This document shows positions 1-7,077 of a stretch of 15,301 bases of DNA, one piece after another (position 1 is the stretch's first letter; each line of letters opens with the position of its first letter). The stretch comes from Bacteroidales bacterium (GTDB lineage Bacteria; Bacteroidota; Bacteroidia; Bacteroidales; Muribaculaceae): the NCBI GenBank assembly GCA_019420545.1, contig JAHZGZ010000254.1, positions 1 through 15,301 of the forward strand. Reading direction: 5' to 3'. The notes beneath the pieces were generated by a model. The model searched no databases, had not been told where the DNA came from, and saw only the letters and a list, made by a program, of their open reading frames with translations. Position numbers and translations under genes: made by a program.

Positions 1-21
1 GTAAAAATGGGGTGGGCGACT

Positions 22-43
22 TTTTAACATTAGAGTGTTAAAA
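22..43. repeat. Perfect 8-bp inverted repeat upstream of the ompA promoter
   Basis: TTTTAACA (22-29) and TGTTAAAA (36-43) are exact inverse complements around a 6-nt spacer. The repeat ends 13 bp before the -33 element of the ompA promoter, where an operator could lie. It could instead be the weak terminator of a gene left of the window. Only the symmetry is seen; either role is inference. Confidence 0.5.
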
Positions 44-56
44 TCTGTCGAAAAAA

Positions 57-88
57 GTTGCAGAGATTCTAATTAAACTTTACCTTTG
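57..88 (+). promoter_or_regulatory. Bacteroidetes-type promoter of the OmpA gene
   Basis: GTTG at 57-60, a 20-nt spacer, and TACCTTTG at 81-88 fit the Bacteroides consensus TTTG-N19-21-TAnnTTTG; the -7 box is a full match. Transcription should begin near 93-97, giving a leader of about 150 nt. Confidence 0.75.
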
Positions 89-95
89 TGAAAAT

Positions 96-245
96 TTTGC
101 TGAACAAAGGAGGAGAGTCGGGCGTTACAATAGCAAATTCACAAATCAAAAGGCTGTCTCCAACGGGCAGTCGGCGGCCGACTCTCAGCAGCGGCTGTGT
201 AACGAAGGGTTAAAACAAATAGTATAAATCAAAAAACTTAAGAGA
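96..245 (+). promoter_or_regulatory. Long 5' leader of ompA with mutually exclusive pairings
   Basis: The leader between the predicted start site and the ATG holds a 9-bp long-range pairing (113-121 with 178-186), a 6-bp local hairpin using part of the same 3' strand (169-174 with 178-183, loop CGG), and a 7-bp pairing (123-129 with 198-204) that crosses the first. Structures one and two cannot coexist; one and three together would form a pseudoknot. The last 40 nt before the start codon are A-rich and unstructured, as is common for translation initiation in this phylum. A regulatory role is inference. Confidence 0.4.
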
Positions 246-1451
246 ATGAAAAAGAACATCCTTTTCGGTTTTGCTGCCTGCGGCGCAATGCTGCTTTCAG
301 CAAATGTCGCTACCGCTCAGGAAGCTGTAGCTGTTGAGGAAGTTACCATCACTGAGACTGAGGCAGTTGAGTGTGTTGACCACTACTACTCAGAGCGTGG
401 AGCCAACTGGTTCCTTCAGATTGGTGCGGGTATGGAACTCCCGATGACCGATCGTATCGCTGACGGTCAGGAGCATCACCGTCACATTACGGCCTCCTAC
501 AATCTGGCTTTTGGTAAATGGTTCAGCCCATATTTGGCATGGCGTATCGGCGCTACTTACGGTGCTTACCATGTTGATGCTGTCGGCTACAACAAGGCTA
601 AATATCTCAACGCCAATGTTGACCTTATGTGGGATATGTTCAACAGTTTCGGCAGTGTTAAGTCTGACCGTTTCCTCAGCGTTATTCCCTTCGTAGGTGT
701 AGGCGTATCTCGCTCTTGGGGATGGTCTAATCAGGAACTCCTTCCCCAAACACAGCACGGTGCCGTTAAGGGCCGTATCTGGGAATTCCCCGTATCGATG
801 GGTCTTCAGCTCCGCTTCCGTCTCTGCAAATATGTTGACTTCTTCGCAGAAGGCCGCTTCGGTCTCTTCGGTGACGAATTCGACGGTGCTCCTATCGGCC
901 AGAATGTTGACATGAACCTCAATGTACTCGGCGGTTTCAACATCAACTTCGGTGGCCGTGAGTTCAAGAGCTTCAATCCCTGCGACTATCTTGGCTATAT
1001 CAATCAGCTCAACGGTCAGGTCAATGACCTCCGTGGTGCCCTCGCTACCTGCGGTGCTGCTCTTGCAGCTGCCGAGGCACAGCTCCCCTGTCCCGAGGTT
1101 GTTGCTCCCGAATGTCCTGATGCACAGGCTCCGCTGCTCTCGACCGTACGCTTCACCATCAACTCTGCCAAGATTACTTCTACCGAGACTGTCAATGTAT
1201 ACAACATCGCACAGTGGATGAAGGCCAACCCCAACAGCAACGTTGTTATCAAGGGTTATGCCGACAAGGATACCGGTACTGCCGCTTACAACATGAAGCT
1301 TTCAGAGCGTCGTGCACAGAATGTATACAACATGCTCACCAAGGAGTATGGCATTCCCGCCGACCGTCTTACCATCAAGGCAGAAGGTTCCGATTCTCAG
1401 GTTTACGACGTAAACAACTGGAACCGTATCGTAATCTTCTCGCAGAACTAA
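246..1451 (+). CDS. OmpA-family outer membrane protein (beta-barrel plus peptidoglycan-binding domain)
   Basis: This 401-residue protein has a type I signal peptide with likely cleavage after A24 (motif ATA|Q). Residues about 45-245 are rich in alternating aromatic and polar residues and glycines, as expected of an outer membrane beta-barrel. A short helical stretch (about 250-280, INQLNGQVNDLRGALA) and a Cys/Pro linker with CPEVVAPECPD follow. Residues 297-401 are an OmpA C-terminal domain: D340 in GYADKDTG, the LSERRAQNV helix near 352, and R394 in WNRIVIF correspond to the diaminopimelate-binding positions known for the family. It should tether the outer membrane to peptidoglycan. It has its own promoter and terminator, so it is probably monocistronic. 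Codon use is strongly biased, which suggests high expression. Family assignment is firm; the exact orthologue is not. Confidence 0.93.
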   Translation: MKKNILFGFAACGAMLLSANVATAQEAVAVEEVTITETEAVECVDHYYSERGANWFLQIGAGMELPMTDRIADGQEHHRHITASYNLAFGKWFSPYLAWRIGATYGAYHVDAVGYNKAKYLNANVDLMWDMFNSFGSVKSDRFLSVIPFVGVGVSRSWGWSNQELLPQTQHGAVKGRIWEFPVSMGLQLRFRLCKYVDFFAEGRFGLFGDEFDGAPIGQNVDMNLNVLGGFNINFGGREFKSFNPCDYLGYINQLNGQVNDLRGALATCGAALAAAEAQLPCPEVVAPECPDAQAPLLSTVRFTINSAKITSTETVNVYNIAQWMKANPNSNVVIKGYADKDTGTAAYNMKLSERRAQNVYNMLTKEYGIPADRLTIKAEGSDSQVYDVNNWNRIVIFSQN

Positions 1452-1514
1452 TCATACGGTTCTCCGATTATAGGATTCCGAAAATAATTACTGACAATAA
1501 GTCAGTCGAAAATA

Positions 1515-1547
1515 CCCTCGGAGGCATTTGCTTCCGGGGGCTTTTTC
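1515..1547 (+). terminator. Intrinsic terminator of ompA
   Basis: An 11-bp stem with two G-U pairs (1515-1525 with 1530-1540) and loop ATTT is followed by CTTTTT at 1541-1546. It lies 63 nt past the ompA stop codon. Confidence 0.88.
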
Positions 1548-1600
1548 ATATAATAGGATTAGGAGTGTCCGGAGTTCATCGATTTTTTTGTTGCGCTGAT

Positions 1601-1641
1601 AAAAAACAGACGGCATCGCTTATCACAAGTTTTGCCGTCTT
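1601..1641 (-). terminator. Second terminator-like hairpin, best read on the minus strand
   Basis: AGACGGCA (1608-1615) and TGCCGTCT (1633-1640) form a perfect 8-bp stem with a 17-nt loop. Read on the minus strand, the stem is followed at once by GTTTTTT (1607-1601), a proper U-tract; the plus strand has only a short one. No minus-strand gene lies to the right, so the transcript it would end is unknown. Confidence 0.5.
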
Positions 1642-2112
1642 TCCATTCATGAGAAATCTATCTACTGTTTTAGAGTTCTTTGAATGTTTAGTTTTAATGT
1701 CTGGTGGTCTTAATATTAATTTAAGGTGTAGTTAAGTATAATGTAAAAGTCTGTTTTTGTAGAGTTATTATATAGATAGTTTGTCTTGTTAATATTAGGT
1801 GAAATGACATGGCGTCTGATCACTCAATTAATACTATGTGCTGATTTGCGTGAAATCATGTGCAAGTTTAGTTATTTTTGATAACAGTGCAATATTTTTT
1901 GACGATAAAAAATTGTTTTATGTTTTATAACATATATTTTGTGGCTTTTTTAGGTATTTTGACCTATTTTATTGCTCAAAACCGACTGTTCACTTTTTTG
2001 AATTGGAGATATGTGAATGAATATTTTTAACAGGAGGCAATCATTTTCTGAAATATCTGTTTATCTCCGGATATTAAAGAAGCTTTTAAATTAGCGAATT
2101 TTTTCCTTAATG
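1642..2112. other. AT-rich gap without a recognisable gene
   Basis: No protein-coding reading frame of convincing length or composition is seen on either strand. The stretch is AT-rich with many short T runs. A possible minus-strand promoter (1863-1893) points toward the 1601-1641 terminator. A 25-codon frame at 2017-2094 starts 9 nt after GGAG but has no supporting features. Confidence 0.5.
1863..1892 (-). promoter_or_regulatory. Possible minus-strand promoter in the ompA-frdC gap
   Basis: On the minus strand TTG (1892-1890), a 19-nt spacer and TAAACTTG (1870-1863) match the Bacteroidetes promoter with one mismatch in the -7 box. Transcription would begin near 1857 and run toward the terminator at 1601-1641. 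In AT-rich DNA such a match can occur by chance. Confidence 0.3.
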
Positions 2113-2144
2113 CTTGTGTCGGTATGCAAATTGTCTTAAATTTG
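2113..2144 (+). promoter_or_regulatory. Promoter of the frdCAB operon
   Basis: CTTG at 2113-2116, a 20-nt spacer and TAAATTTG at 2137-2144 match the Bacteroidetes consensus; the -7 box matches fully. Transcription would start near 2150, about 148 nt before the frdC start codon. This places any upstream in-frame ATG (such as 2124) outside the mRNA. Confidence 0.72.
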
Positions 2145-2148
2145 CATA
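2123..2148. promoter_or_regulatory. 9-bp palindrome over the frd -7 box (candidate operator)
   Basis: TATGCAAAT (2123-2131) and ATTTGCATA (2140-2148) are perfect inverse complements with an 8-nt spacer. The right half covers the last five bases of the -7 box and the left half lies in the promoter spacer, so a bound dimeric regulator should block RNA polymerase. The symmetry is seen; the regulator is unknown. Confidence 0.5.
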
Positions 2149-2297
2149 TCCAAGTTGATGATGCTTTTCAGGAACATATTTGTGCTCTTGAACGATATTT
2201 GTCACCGCTTGTAGTAATCTGTAGCTCTCAGAGTCCTCCAACACAGCAATACAGAACATCAAATTACATAACTAACTTAATCCAAATTAAAACTACT

Positions 2298-3305
2298 ATG
2301 TGGTTAACAAGCTCGTCTATAGGACGTAAGCTGGTGATGGCCGTTACCGGTATCTGCCTCGTCCTATTTGTAACTTTCCACTGCTTGATGAACGCGGTAG
2401 CGCTCGTGTATCCCGCTTCCTACAACGTGATCTGCGAGTTCCTTGGTGCCAACTGGTACGCACTCGTTGCGTCGATGGGCCTCGCCGTGCTCTTCATCAT
2501 TCACATCATCTATGCTGTGTGGCTCACTCTTCAGAACCGCAAGGCCCGCGGCAACAATCGTTATGCCATCAACTCAATCCCCAAGGGTGTTGAATGGTCG
2601 TCACAGAACATGCTGGTGCTCGGTATCGTAGTGCTTGCATTCCTCGTTGTGCATCTCATCCAGTTCTGGGCAAAGATGCAGCTCGTGGAGATCCGTGGTG
2701 TCGAGGAAGTGCTTCCCCCGTCGATGGGTACGCTCTTCATTCAGGAAGCTTTCAGCTGCTGGGCCACTCCGATTATCTATATTATCGGTTTCATTGCCCT
2801 CTGGTTCCACATGAACCATGGTTTTTGGTCGATGCTCCACACTGTGGGATGGGACAATAATGTATGGATCGGCCGTATCAAGAAGATCGGCTGCTGGTGG
2901 ACCTCTATCGTAGTAGTGCTGTTCATCGCCCAGGCTATTGTGTTCACCGTAAACGCCAACAACGATTTCTATAAGAAGGATGCCGCACTCCGCGACCAGT
3001 ATAAGGAAGTGCTTGGCAAGATGGTAGGTGTTCCCGCCGATCGTTTTGATTATGATCAGCTCCCCTCTGCCGAGGAACTCAAGGCTGCCGAGACTCAGAT
3101 GCAGGAACTCAAGAACAATCCCGAGATGGCCGCACAGTATCAGGCTACTCCCGAGCGTATCGAGAAGCAGATCGAGACTATCGGCAATTGGCGTCGTGTA
3201 CTTGAATTTGTCAACTATCTCAACGACACCAAGACCGAATGCGCCGTACCTGCCGAGTGTGACCACGATCACGCTGATGAAACCAATGTTGAACCCGCAA
3301 ATTAA
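2298..3305 (+). CDS. frdC: Fumarate reductase / succinate dehydrogenase cytochrome b subunit with long C-terminal tail
   Basis: The start MWLTSSSIG is chosen because the frame's earlier ATG (2124) lies upstream of the predicted transcription start and the intervening peptide looks non-coding. The protein has 335 residues and five membrane helices (about 12-34, 53-78, 103-125, 155-178, 200-220). Histidines H28, H69, H119 and H171 or H174, one per helix in helices 1-4, are the likely ligands of two b hemes, as in the single-anchor type-B enzymes (Wolinella FrdC). It anchors FrdAB to the membrane and oxidises quinol. Oddly, a soluble, charged tail of about 115 residues (221-335) follows helix 5 and ends in a Cys/His cluster; the type-B subunits I know end soon after helix 5. 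Positive charges sit in the N-terminus and the 2-3 and 4-5 loops, putting the tail in the periplasm. First gene of frdCAB; frdA begins 9 nt after it. Confidence 0.93.
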   Translation: MWLTSSSIGRKLVMAVTGICLVLFVTFHCLMNAVALVYPASYNVICEFLGANWYALVASMGLAVLFIIHIIYAVWLTLQNRKARGNNRYAINSIPKGVEWSSQNMLVLGIVVLAFLVVHLIQFWAKMQLVEIRGVEEVLPPSMGTLFIQEAFSCWATPIIYIIGFIALWFHMNHGFWSMLHTVGWDNNVWIGRIKKIGCWWTSIVVVLFIAQAIVFTVNANNDFYKKDAALRDQYKEVLGKMVGVPADRFDYDQLPSAEELKAAETQMQELKNNPEMAAQYQATPERIEKQIETIGNWRRVLEFVNYLNDTKTECAVPAECDHDHADETNVEPAN

Positions 3306-3314
3306 TCACGCGAT

Positions 3315-5288
3315 ATGGCAACTATCGATTTAGACAAAGTAAAAGTGATGAATCCGGCCGATTCCAAGATCCCGGAAGGTCCTATCGCTGAAAAATGGAC
3401 CAACTATAAGGCTCACCAGAAGCTCGTGAACCCCGCCAACAAGCGCCGTCTGTCGGTGATTGTGGTAGGTACCGGTCTTGCAGGCGCATCTGCCGCCTCG
3501 ACACTCGCCGAGATGGGTTTCAACGTGCTTAACTTCTGCATACAGGACAGCCCCCGCCGTGCGCACTCTATCGCCGCACAGGGTGGTATCAATGCCGCAA
3601 AGAACTATCAGAACGACGGCGACTCCGTTTACCGTCTGTTCTACGATACCGTAAAGGGCGGTGACTACCGTGCCCGCGAAGCCAACGTATATCGTCTGGC
3701 CGAGGTATCCAACAACATCATCGACCAGTGTGTGGCTCAGGGTGTTCCCTTCGCCCGCGAGTACGGAGGCCTTCTCGCCAATCGTTCGTTCGGCGGTGCC
3801 CAGGTATCCCGTACATTCTACGCCAAGGGCCAGACCGGCCAGCAGCTTCTTCTCGGCGCATATAGCTCGCTCAACCGCCAGATCAACCTCGGCAAGGTAA
3901 AGAGCTACAACCGCTACGAGATGCACGACGTGGTGATGATCGACGGCCGTGCACGCGGTATCATTGCCAAGAACCTCGTTACAGGCAAGTTTGAGCGTTT
4001 CGCTGCCCATGCAGTAGTAATCGCCACCGGCGGCTACGGTAACGCATACTTCCTTTCGACCAACGCCATGGGCTGCAACTGCTCTGCCGCAATGGCTTGC
4101 TACCGCAAGGGTGCATACTTTGCAAATCCCTCTTACGTGCAGATCCACCCGACATGTATCCCCGTACACGGTGACCAGCAGTCGAAGCTCACCCTTATGT
4201 CGGAGTCGCTCCGTAACGACGGCCGTATCTGGGTGCCTAAGGATATCGAGGATGCCAAGAAGCTCCAGCGTGGCGAGATCAAGGGCTCTGACAATCCCGC
4301 ATTCGGTAACCTCGTGCCCCGCGACGTTGCATCGCGTGCCGCCAAGGAGCGTTGCGACAAGGGCTTCGGCGTGAACAACACCGGTCTTGCCGTATTCCTC
4401 GACTTCTCCGAGGCCATCAACCGTCTCGGCATCGATGTGGTACGTCAGCGCTATGGCAACCTCTTCGACATGTACGAGGAGATCACCGACGTAAATCCCG
4501 GCGAGAAGGGCAGCGAGATCAACGGTCAGGTTTACTACAACCCGATGATGATTTTCCCCGCCATCCACTATACAATGGGCGGTATCTGGGTCGACTACGA
4601 ACTCCAGACCTCGCTCAAGGGCCTCTTCGCTATCGGTGAGTGTAACTTCTCCGACCACGGTGCCAACCGTCTCGGCGCATCCGCTCTTATGCAGGGTCTT
4701 GCCGACGGTTACTTCGTGCTTCCCTACACAATTCAGAACTACCTCAGCGACCAGATCACCGTTCCTTGCCCCGGCACCGACGGTCCCGAGTTCGACGAGG
4801 CTGAGAAGAAGTGTATCGAGGCTCAGAACGCATTCCTCAAGATTCAGGGCAAGCGCTCGGTCGATTCTATCCACAAGGAACTCGGCCACATCATGTGGGA
4901 GTATGTGGGCATGGCACGTACCAAGGAAGGCCTTACTCTTGCCCTCGACAAGCTGAAGGCACTCCGCAAGGAGTTCGAGACCAACCTTTATGTTCCCGGC
5001 ACCGCCGATGGCATGAACAATGAGCTCGACAAGGCATTCCGTCTCAACGACTTCATCACAATGGGTGAGCTCGTGGCTTATGACGCTCTCAACCGCAACG
5101 AAAGCTGCGGCGGCCACTTTCGTGAAGAGTACCAGACCGAAGAGGGTGAGGCCAAGCGTGATGACGAGAACTACTTCTACGTGGCATGCTGGGATTACCA
5201 GGGCAGCGACGAGAAAGCTCCCGAACTCATCAAGGAGCCCCTCCACTACGAGGCTATCAAGGTACAGACACGTAACTATAAGTCGTAA
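3315..5288 (+). CDS. frdA: Fumarate reductase / succinate dehydrogenase flavoprotein subunit
   Basis: This 657-residue protein is the catalytic subunit that interconverts fumarate and succinate on the cytoplasmic face of the membrane. Visible signatures: the FAD dinucleotide-binding motif VGTGLAG (51-57); H84 in RRAHSIAAQGG, the covalent 8-alpha-histidyl-FAD site; HPT (278-280); the PRDVASR motif with the catalytic arginine near R336; HYTMGG with H418; and the C-terminal FAD/substrate motif GECNFSDHGANRLGASAL (441-458). Length and motifs are complete. It sits between the cytochrome b and iron-sulfur genes with short gaps of 9 and 22 nt. In a strict anaerobe the enzyme normally runs as a fumarate reductase, hence the Frd name, but sequence alone does not fix direction. 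Strong codon bias suggests high expression. Confidence 0.96.
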   Translation: MATIDLDKVKVMNPADSKIPEGPIAEKWTNYKAHQKLVNPANKRRLSVIVVGTGLAGASAASTLAEMGFNVLNFCIQDSPRRAHSIAAQGGINAAKNYQNDGDSVYRLFYDTVKGGDYRAREANVYRLAEVSNNIIDQCVAQGVPFAREYGGLLANRSFGGAQVSRTFYAKGQTGQQLLLGAYSSLNRQINLGKVKSYNRYEMHDVVMIDGRARGIIAKNLVTGKFERFAAHAVVIATGGYGNAYFLSTNAMGCNCSAAMACYRKGAYFANPSYVQIHPTCIPVHGDQQSKLTLMSESLRNDGRIWVPKDIEDAKKLQRGEIKGSDNPAFGNLVPRDVASRAAKERCDKGFGVNNTGLAVFLDFSEAINRLGIDVVRQRYGNLFDMYEEITDVNPGEKGSEINGQVYYNPMMIFPAIHYTMGGIWVDYELQTSLKGLFAIGECNFSDHGANRLGASALMQGLADGYFVLPYTIQNYLSDQITVPCPGTDGPEFDEAEKKCIEAQNAFLKIQGKRSVDSIHKELGHIMWEYVGMARTKEGLTLALDKLKALRKEFETNLYVPGTADGMNNELDKAFRLNDFITMGELVAYDALNRNESCGGHFREEYQTEEGEAKRDDENYFYVACWDYQGSDEKAPELIKEPLHYEAIKVQTRNYKS

Positions 5289-5310
5289 CTCTTAAAGAAT
5301 TTTCTACAAC

Positions 5311-6060
5311 ATGGCAAATATGACTGTAAATCTCAAGGTCTGGCGTCAGGCCGGTCCTAAGGAAAAAGGTGAGTTCCGCACTTATACCGTGGAGACCGAT
5401 ACCGACACCTCGTTCCTTGAAACTCTCGATATTCTCAACGAGCAGCTCGTCAACAATCACGAGGAGCCTATCGCTTTTGACCACGACTGCCGCGAAGGTA
5501 TCTGCGGTATGTGCTCGCTCTATATCAACGGACATCCCCACGGCCCCGCTACCGGTGCTACCACATGCCAGCTTTACATGCGTCGCTTCAAGGATGGCGA
5601 GACCATCACTGTAGAGCCCTGGCGCTCGGCTGCGTTCCCCGTCATCAAGGATCTCATGGTCAACCGTAACGCTTTCGATCAGATCCAGCAGGCCGGAGGT
5701 TATGTGTCGTTCAACTGCGGTGGTGCTCAGGATGCCAATTGTCTCCCCATCTCTAAGGTCAACGCCGACATGGCTATGGACTCGGCTACCTGCATCGGCT
5801 GCGGCGCATGTGTAGCTGCCTGCAAGAACGGTTCTGCCATGCTCTTCGTTTCGGCCAAGGTAAGCCAGTTCGCACTCCTTCCCCAGGGCCAGGTAGAGCG
5901 TAAGCGCCGTGCACGTGCGATGGTACAGAAGATGGACGAGCTTGGTTTCGGAAACTGCACCAATACCGGCGCATGCGAGGCCGAGTGTCCCAAGTGTATC
6001 AAGATCAGCAATATCGCCCGTCTCAACCGCGAGTTCATCAAGGCTAAGTGCGCCGAGTAA
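5311..6060 (+). CDS. frdB: Fumarate reductase / succinate dehydrogenase iron-sulfur subunit
   Basis: This 249-residue protein carries electrons between the quinol site in FrdC and the flavin in FrdA. The N-terminal ferredoxin domain holds the [2Fe-2S] ligands C60, C65, C68 and C86; the last gap is longer than in Wolinella or E. coli. The C-terminal domain has C161-x2-C164-x2-C167-x3-C171 and C216-x5-C222-x3-C226-P, supplying the [4Fe-4S] cluster (probably C161, C164, C167, C226) and the [3Fe-4S] cluster (C171, C216, C222). Extra cysteines at 136, 144, 229 and 247 are not canonical ligands. Last gene of frdCAB; three hairpins follow its stop codon. Confidence 0.96.
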   Translation: MANMTVNLKVWRQAGPKEKGEFRTYTVETDTDTSFLETLDILNEQLVNNHEEPIAFDHDCREGICGMCSLYINGHPHGPATGATTCQLYMRRFKDGETITVEPWRSAAFPVIKDLMVNRNAFDQIQQAGGYVSFNCGGAQDANCLPISKVNADMAMDSATCIGCGACVAACKNGSAMLFVSAKVSQFALLPQGQVERKRRARAMVQKMDELGFGNCTNTGACEAECPKCIKISNIARLNREFIKAKCAE

Positions 6061-6080
6061 ATACGTGCAGCACGGTCAGC

Positions 6081-6129
6081 CGCCCCATGCATGGGCGACG
6101 AAACTTGCAATTGAGTCGCACGATGCGAC
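6081..6129 (+). repeat. Two small hairpins in the frd 3' region
   Basis: CGCCC (6081-6085) pairs with GGGCG (6093-6097), and GTCGCA (6115-6120) pairs with TGCGAC (6124-6129) around loop CGA. Neither is followed by a T-run. With the large hairpin at 6139-6172 they make a row of three hairpins that may protect the mRNA 3' end. Confidence 0.45.
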
Positions 6130-6138
6130 AATAAACCC

Positions 6139-6172
6139 CGCGGGGGCTATGTCATCCGACATAGCCCCCGCG
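6139..6172. terminator. Very strong 15-bp hairpin between the frdB and muramidase 3' ends
   Basis: Positions 6139-6153 pair perfectly with 6158-6172, loop ATCC; most of the stem is G-C. It sits between two converging genes and can serve both. The minus-strand side is followed by GGGGTTTATT, a modest U-tract suited to the muramidase transcript; the plus side has no T-run. Probably a bidirectional transcript end. Confidence 0.75.
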
Positions 6173-6240
6173 CTGTATATGGTTTGGCGTTGCTGTCACA
6201 CGATATGTGTAATGATGAAGTTTGATGATGCCGTGATCGG

Positions 6241-7008
6241 TTACCGGGTCTCTTTGCGGTACTTTTCGTAGGCACGGGCCAGGCGCGTGTGGTATCGGCG
6301 TTTCGCATAGCCCGGGCCGTTGTAGCGGCGTGCAAATCCGGCCCAGTCTTTTTTCTGGAGATAAACGTCCAGGCCCTGCGATTTCACGAACTCTACGAAT
6401 AGTTCAAGCTGCTCATGCTCGCTCACCGACATGCGTTTTACGAAATCGGTCACTGACTCCGCGCCGCATTTACGCCAGTTGAATCCTCCGATCTGAAACA
6501 TCCCCCAAAATGTGTTTTCAAGCGCCGTAACCGAATCGATGGCCATTGCGCTTTTCAGGCGTTCGTACTGGGCTGCCTGATAACTCCCGTAGCGGGCGGT
6601 GTTCGGGCGTGCGAATACTACCGGATGCTTTTTCATATATGGTGTAAGGTTGATACCACGTTTTCTTGATCCACGCTTGAACATGGCGAGATCGAAATTG
6701 AGCAACGGTTTTCCCGGAGCATAGAATCCCTGATGGGTCGCTCCGGCCTCAATAGCGATTACGGCTTTCATGGTGGCTATGTCTATGCCGAGTTCCTCGG
6801 CGCCCTGACTGTAGTCGTCCTCCGTAAGGCGTTGCACGTTGTTGCGTTGCTCCGGCGACCATGGATTATCGGGAAGTTCCCACAGACTTGGGGGGAGAAG
6901 ATGCAGCGAATCGGGGTGCGCCACGCGTGGAGGCCTTACGGCTCCGCATGTGCCGACTAGGCTTAGTGCTGCCAAAGCGGCTGCTATTATCTTGGGACTT
7001 GTATTCAT
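6241..7008 (-). CDS. Exported N-acetylmuramidase-family protein (peptidoglycan hydrolase)
   Basis: The start at 7008 gives a 255-residue protein with a clear signal sequence (MNTSPK, hydrophobic 7-20). An earlier in-frame ATG at 7035 lies inside a hairpin and would spoil the signal. C21 in LVGTC resembles a poor lipobox (T at -1), so it may be a lipoprotein or simply secreted. Residues about 70-250 resemble the N-acetylmuramidase domain best known from phage endolysins: E87 in IEAGA (likely catalytic acid), FYAPGKPLLNFD, YERLKSAMAID, FWGMFQIGGFNW, FVKRMSVSEHEQLELFVEF, and KDWAGFARRYNGPGY. The His of the usual FERHxF segment is absent (here FDLAMF). It should cleave glycan strands in the periplasm. 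Downstream of pepD on the same strand, with no own promoter seen. Recognition is from remembered motifs. Confidence 0.8.
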   Translation of the reverse strand: MNTSPKIIAAALAALSLVGTCGAVRPPRVAHPDSLHLLPPSLWELPDNPWSPEQRNNVQRLTEDDYSQGAEELGIDIATMKAVIAIEAGATHQGFYAPGKPLLNFDLAMFKRGSRKRGINLTPYMKKHPVVFARPNTARYGSYQAAQYERLKSAMAIDSVTALENTFWGMFQIGGFNWRKCGAESVTDFVKRMSVSEHEQLELFVEFVKSQGLDVYLQKKDWAGFARRYNGPGYAKRRYHTRLARAYEKYRKETR

Positions 7009-7026
7009 GGCAGATTGAATGAAAAT

Positions 7027-7062
7027 CCCCGGCATGATGGCATCGTCTGCATCATGCCGGGG
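7027..7062 (-). terminator. 13-bp hairpin between pepD and the muramidase gene
   Basis: Positions 7027-7039 pair perfectly with 7050-7062, with a 10-nt loop. On the minus strand the stem is followed by ATTTTCATT, a modest U-tract, so it should terminate or attenuate the pepD transcript. It ends only 18 nt before the muramidase start codon, leaving no room for a separate promoter. Confidence 0.75.
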
Positions 7063-7077
7063 AAGATTTGTTAATTA

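Noticed and set aside
1214..1735. 173-codon plus-strand frame overlapping the ompA 3' end
   Set aside because: It begins inside ompA out of frame and reads through the ompA terminator; composition is not protein-like.
1951..1966. TAGGT/ACCTA inverted repeat in the AT-rich gap
   Set aside because: Only 5 bp each side and not placed at a recognisable promoter; expected by chance.
2017..2094. 25-codon frame after a GGAG in the AT-rich gap
   Set aside because: Short, no hydrophobic segment or motif, no promoter match, and AT-rich DNA gives such frames often. Kept only as a remark.
2124..2297. N-terminal extension of FrdC from an upstream ATG
   Set aside because: The ATG lies within the promoter palindrome and upstream of the predicted transcription start; the 58 added residues do not resemble any FrdC, and the protein proper begins with MWLTSSSIG.
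3330..5246. Long open frame (638 codons) on the minus strand opposite frdA
   Set aside because: It is the antisense shadow of a strongly codon-biased gene. frdA has every family motif on the plus strand, while the antisense protein is Val/Leu/Glu-rich with no recognisable domain.
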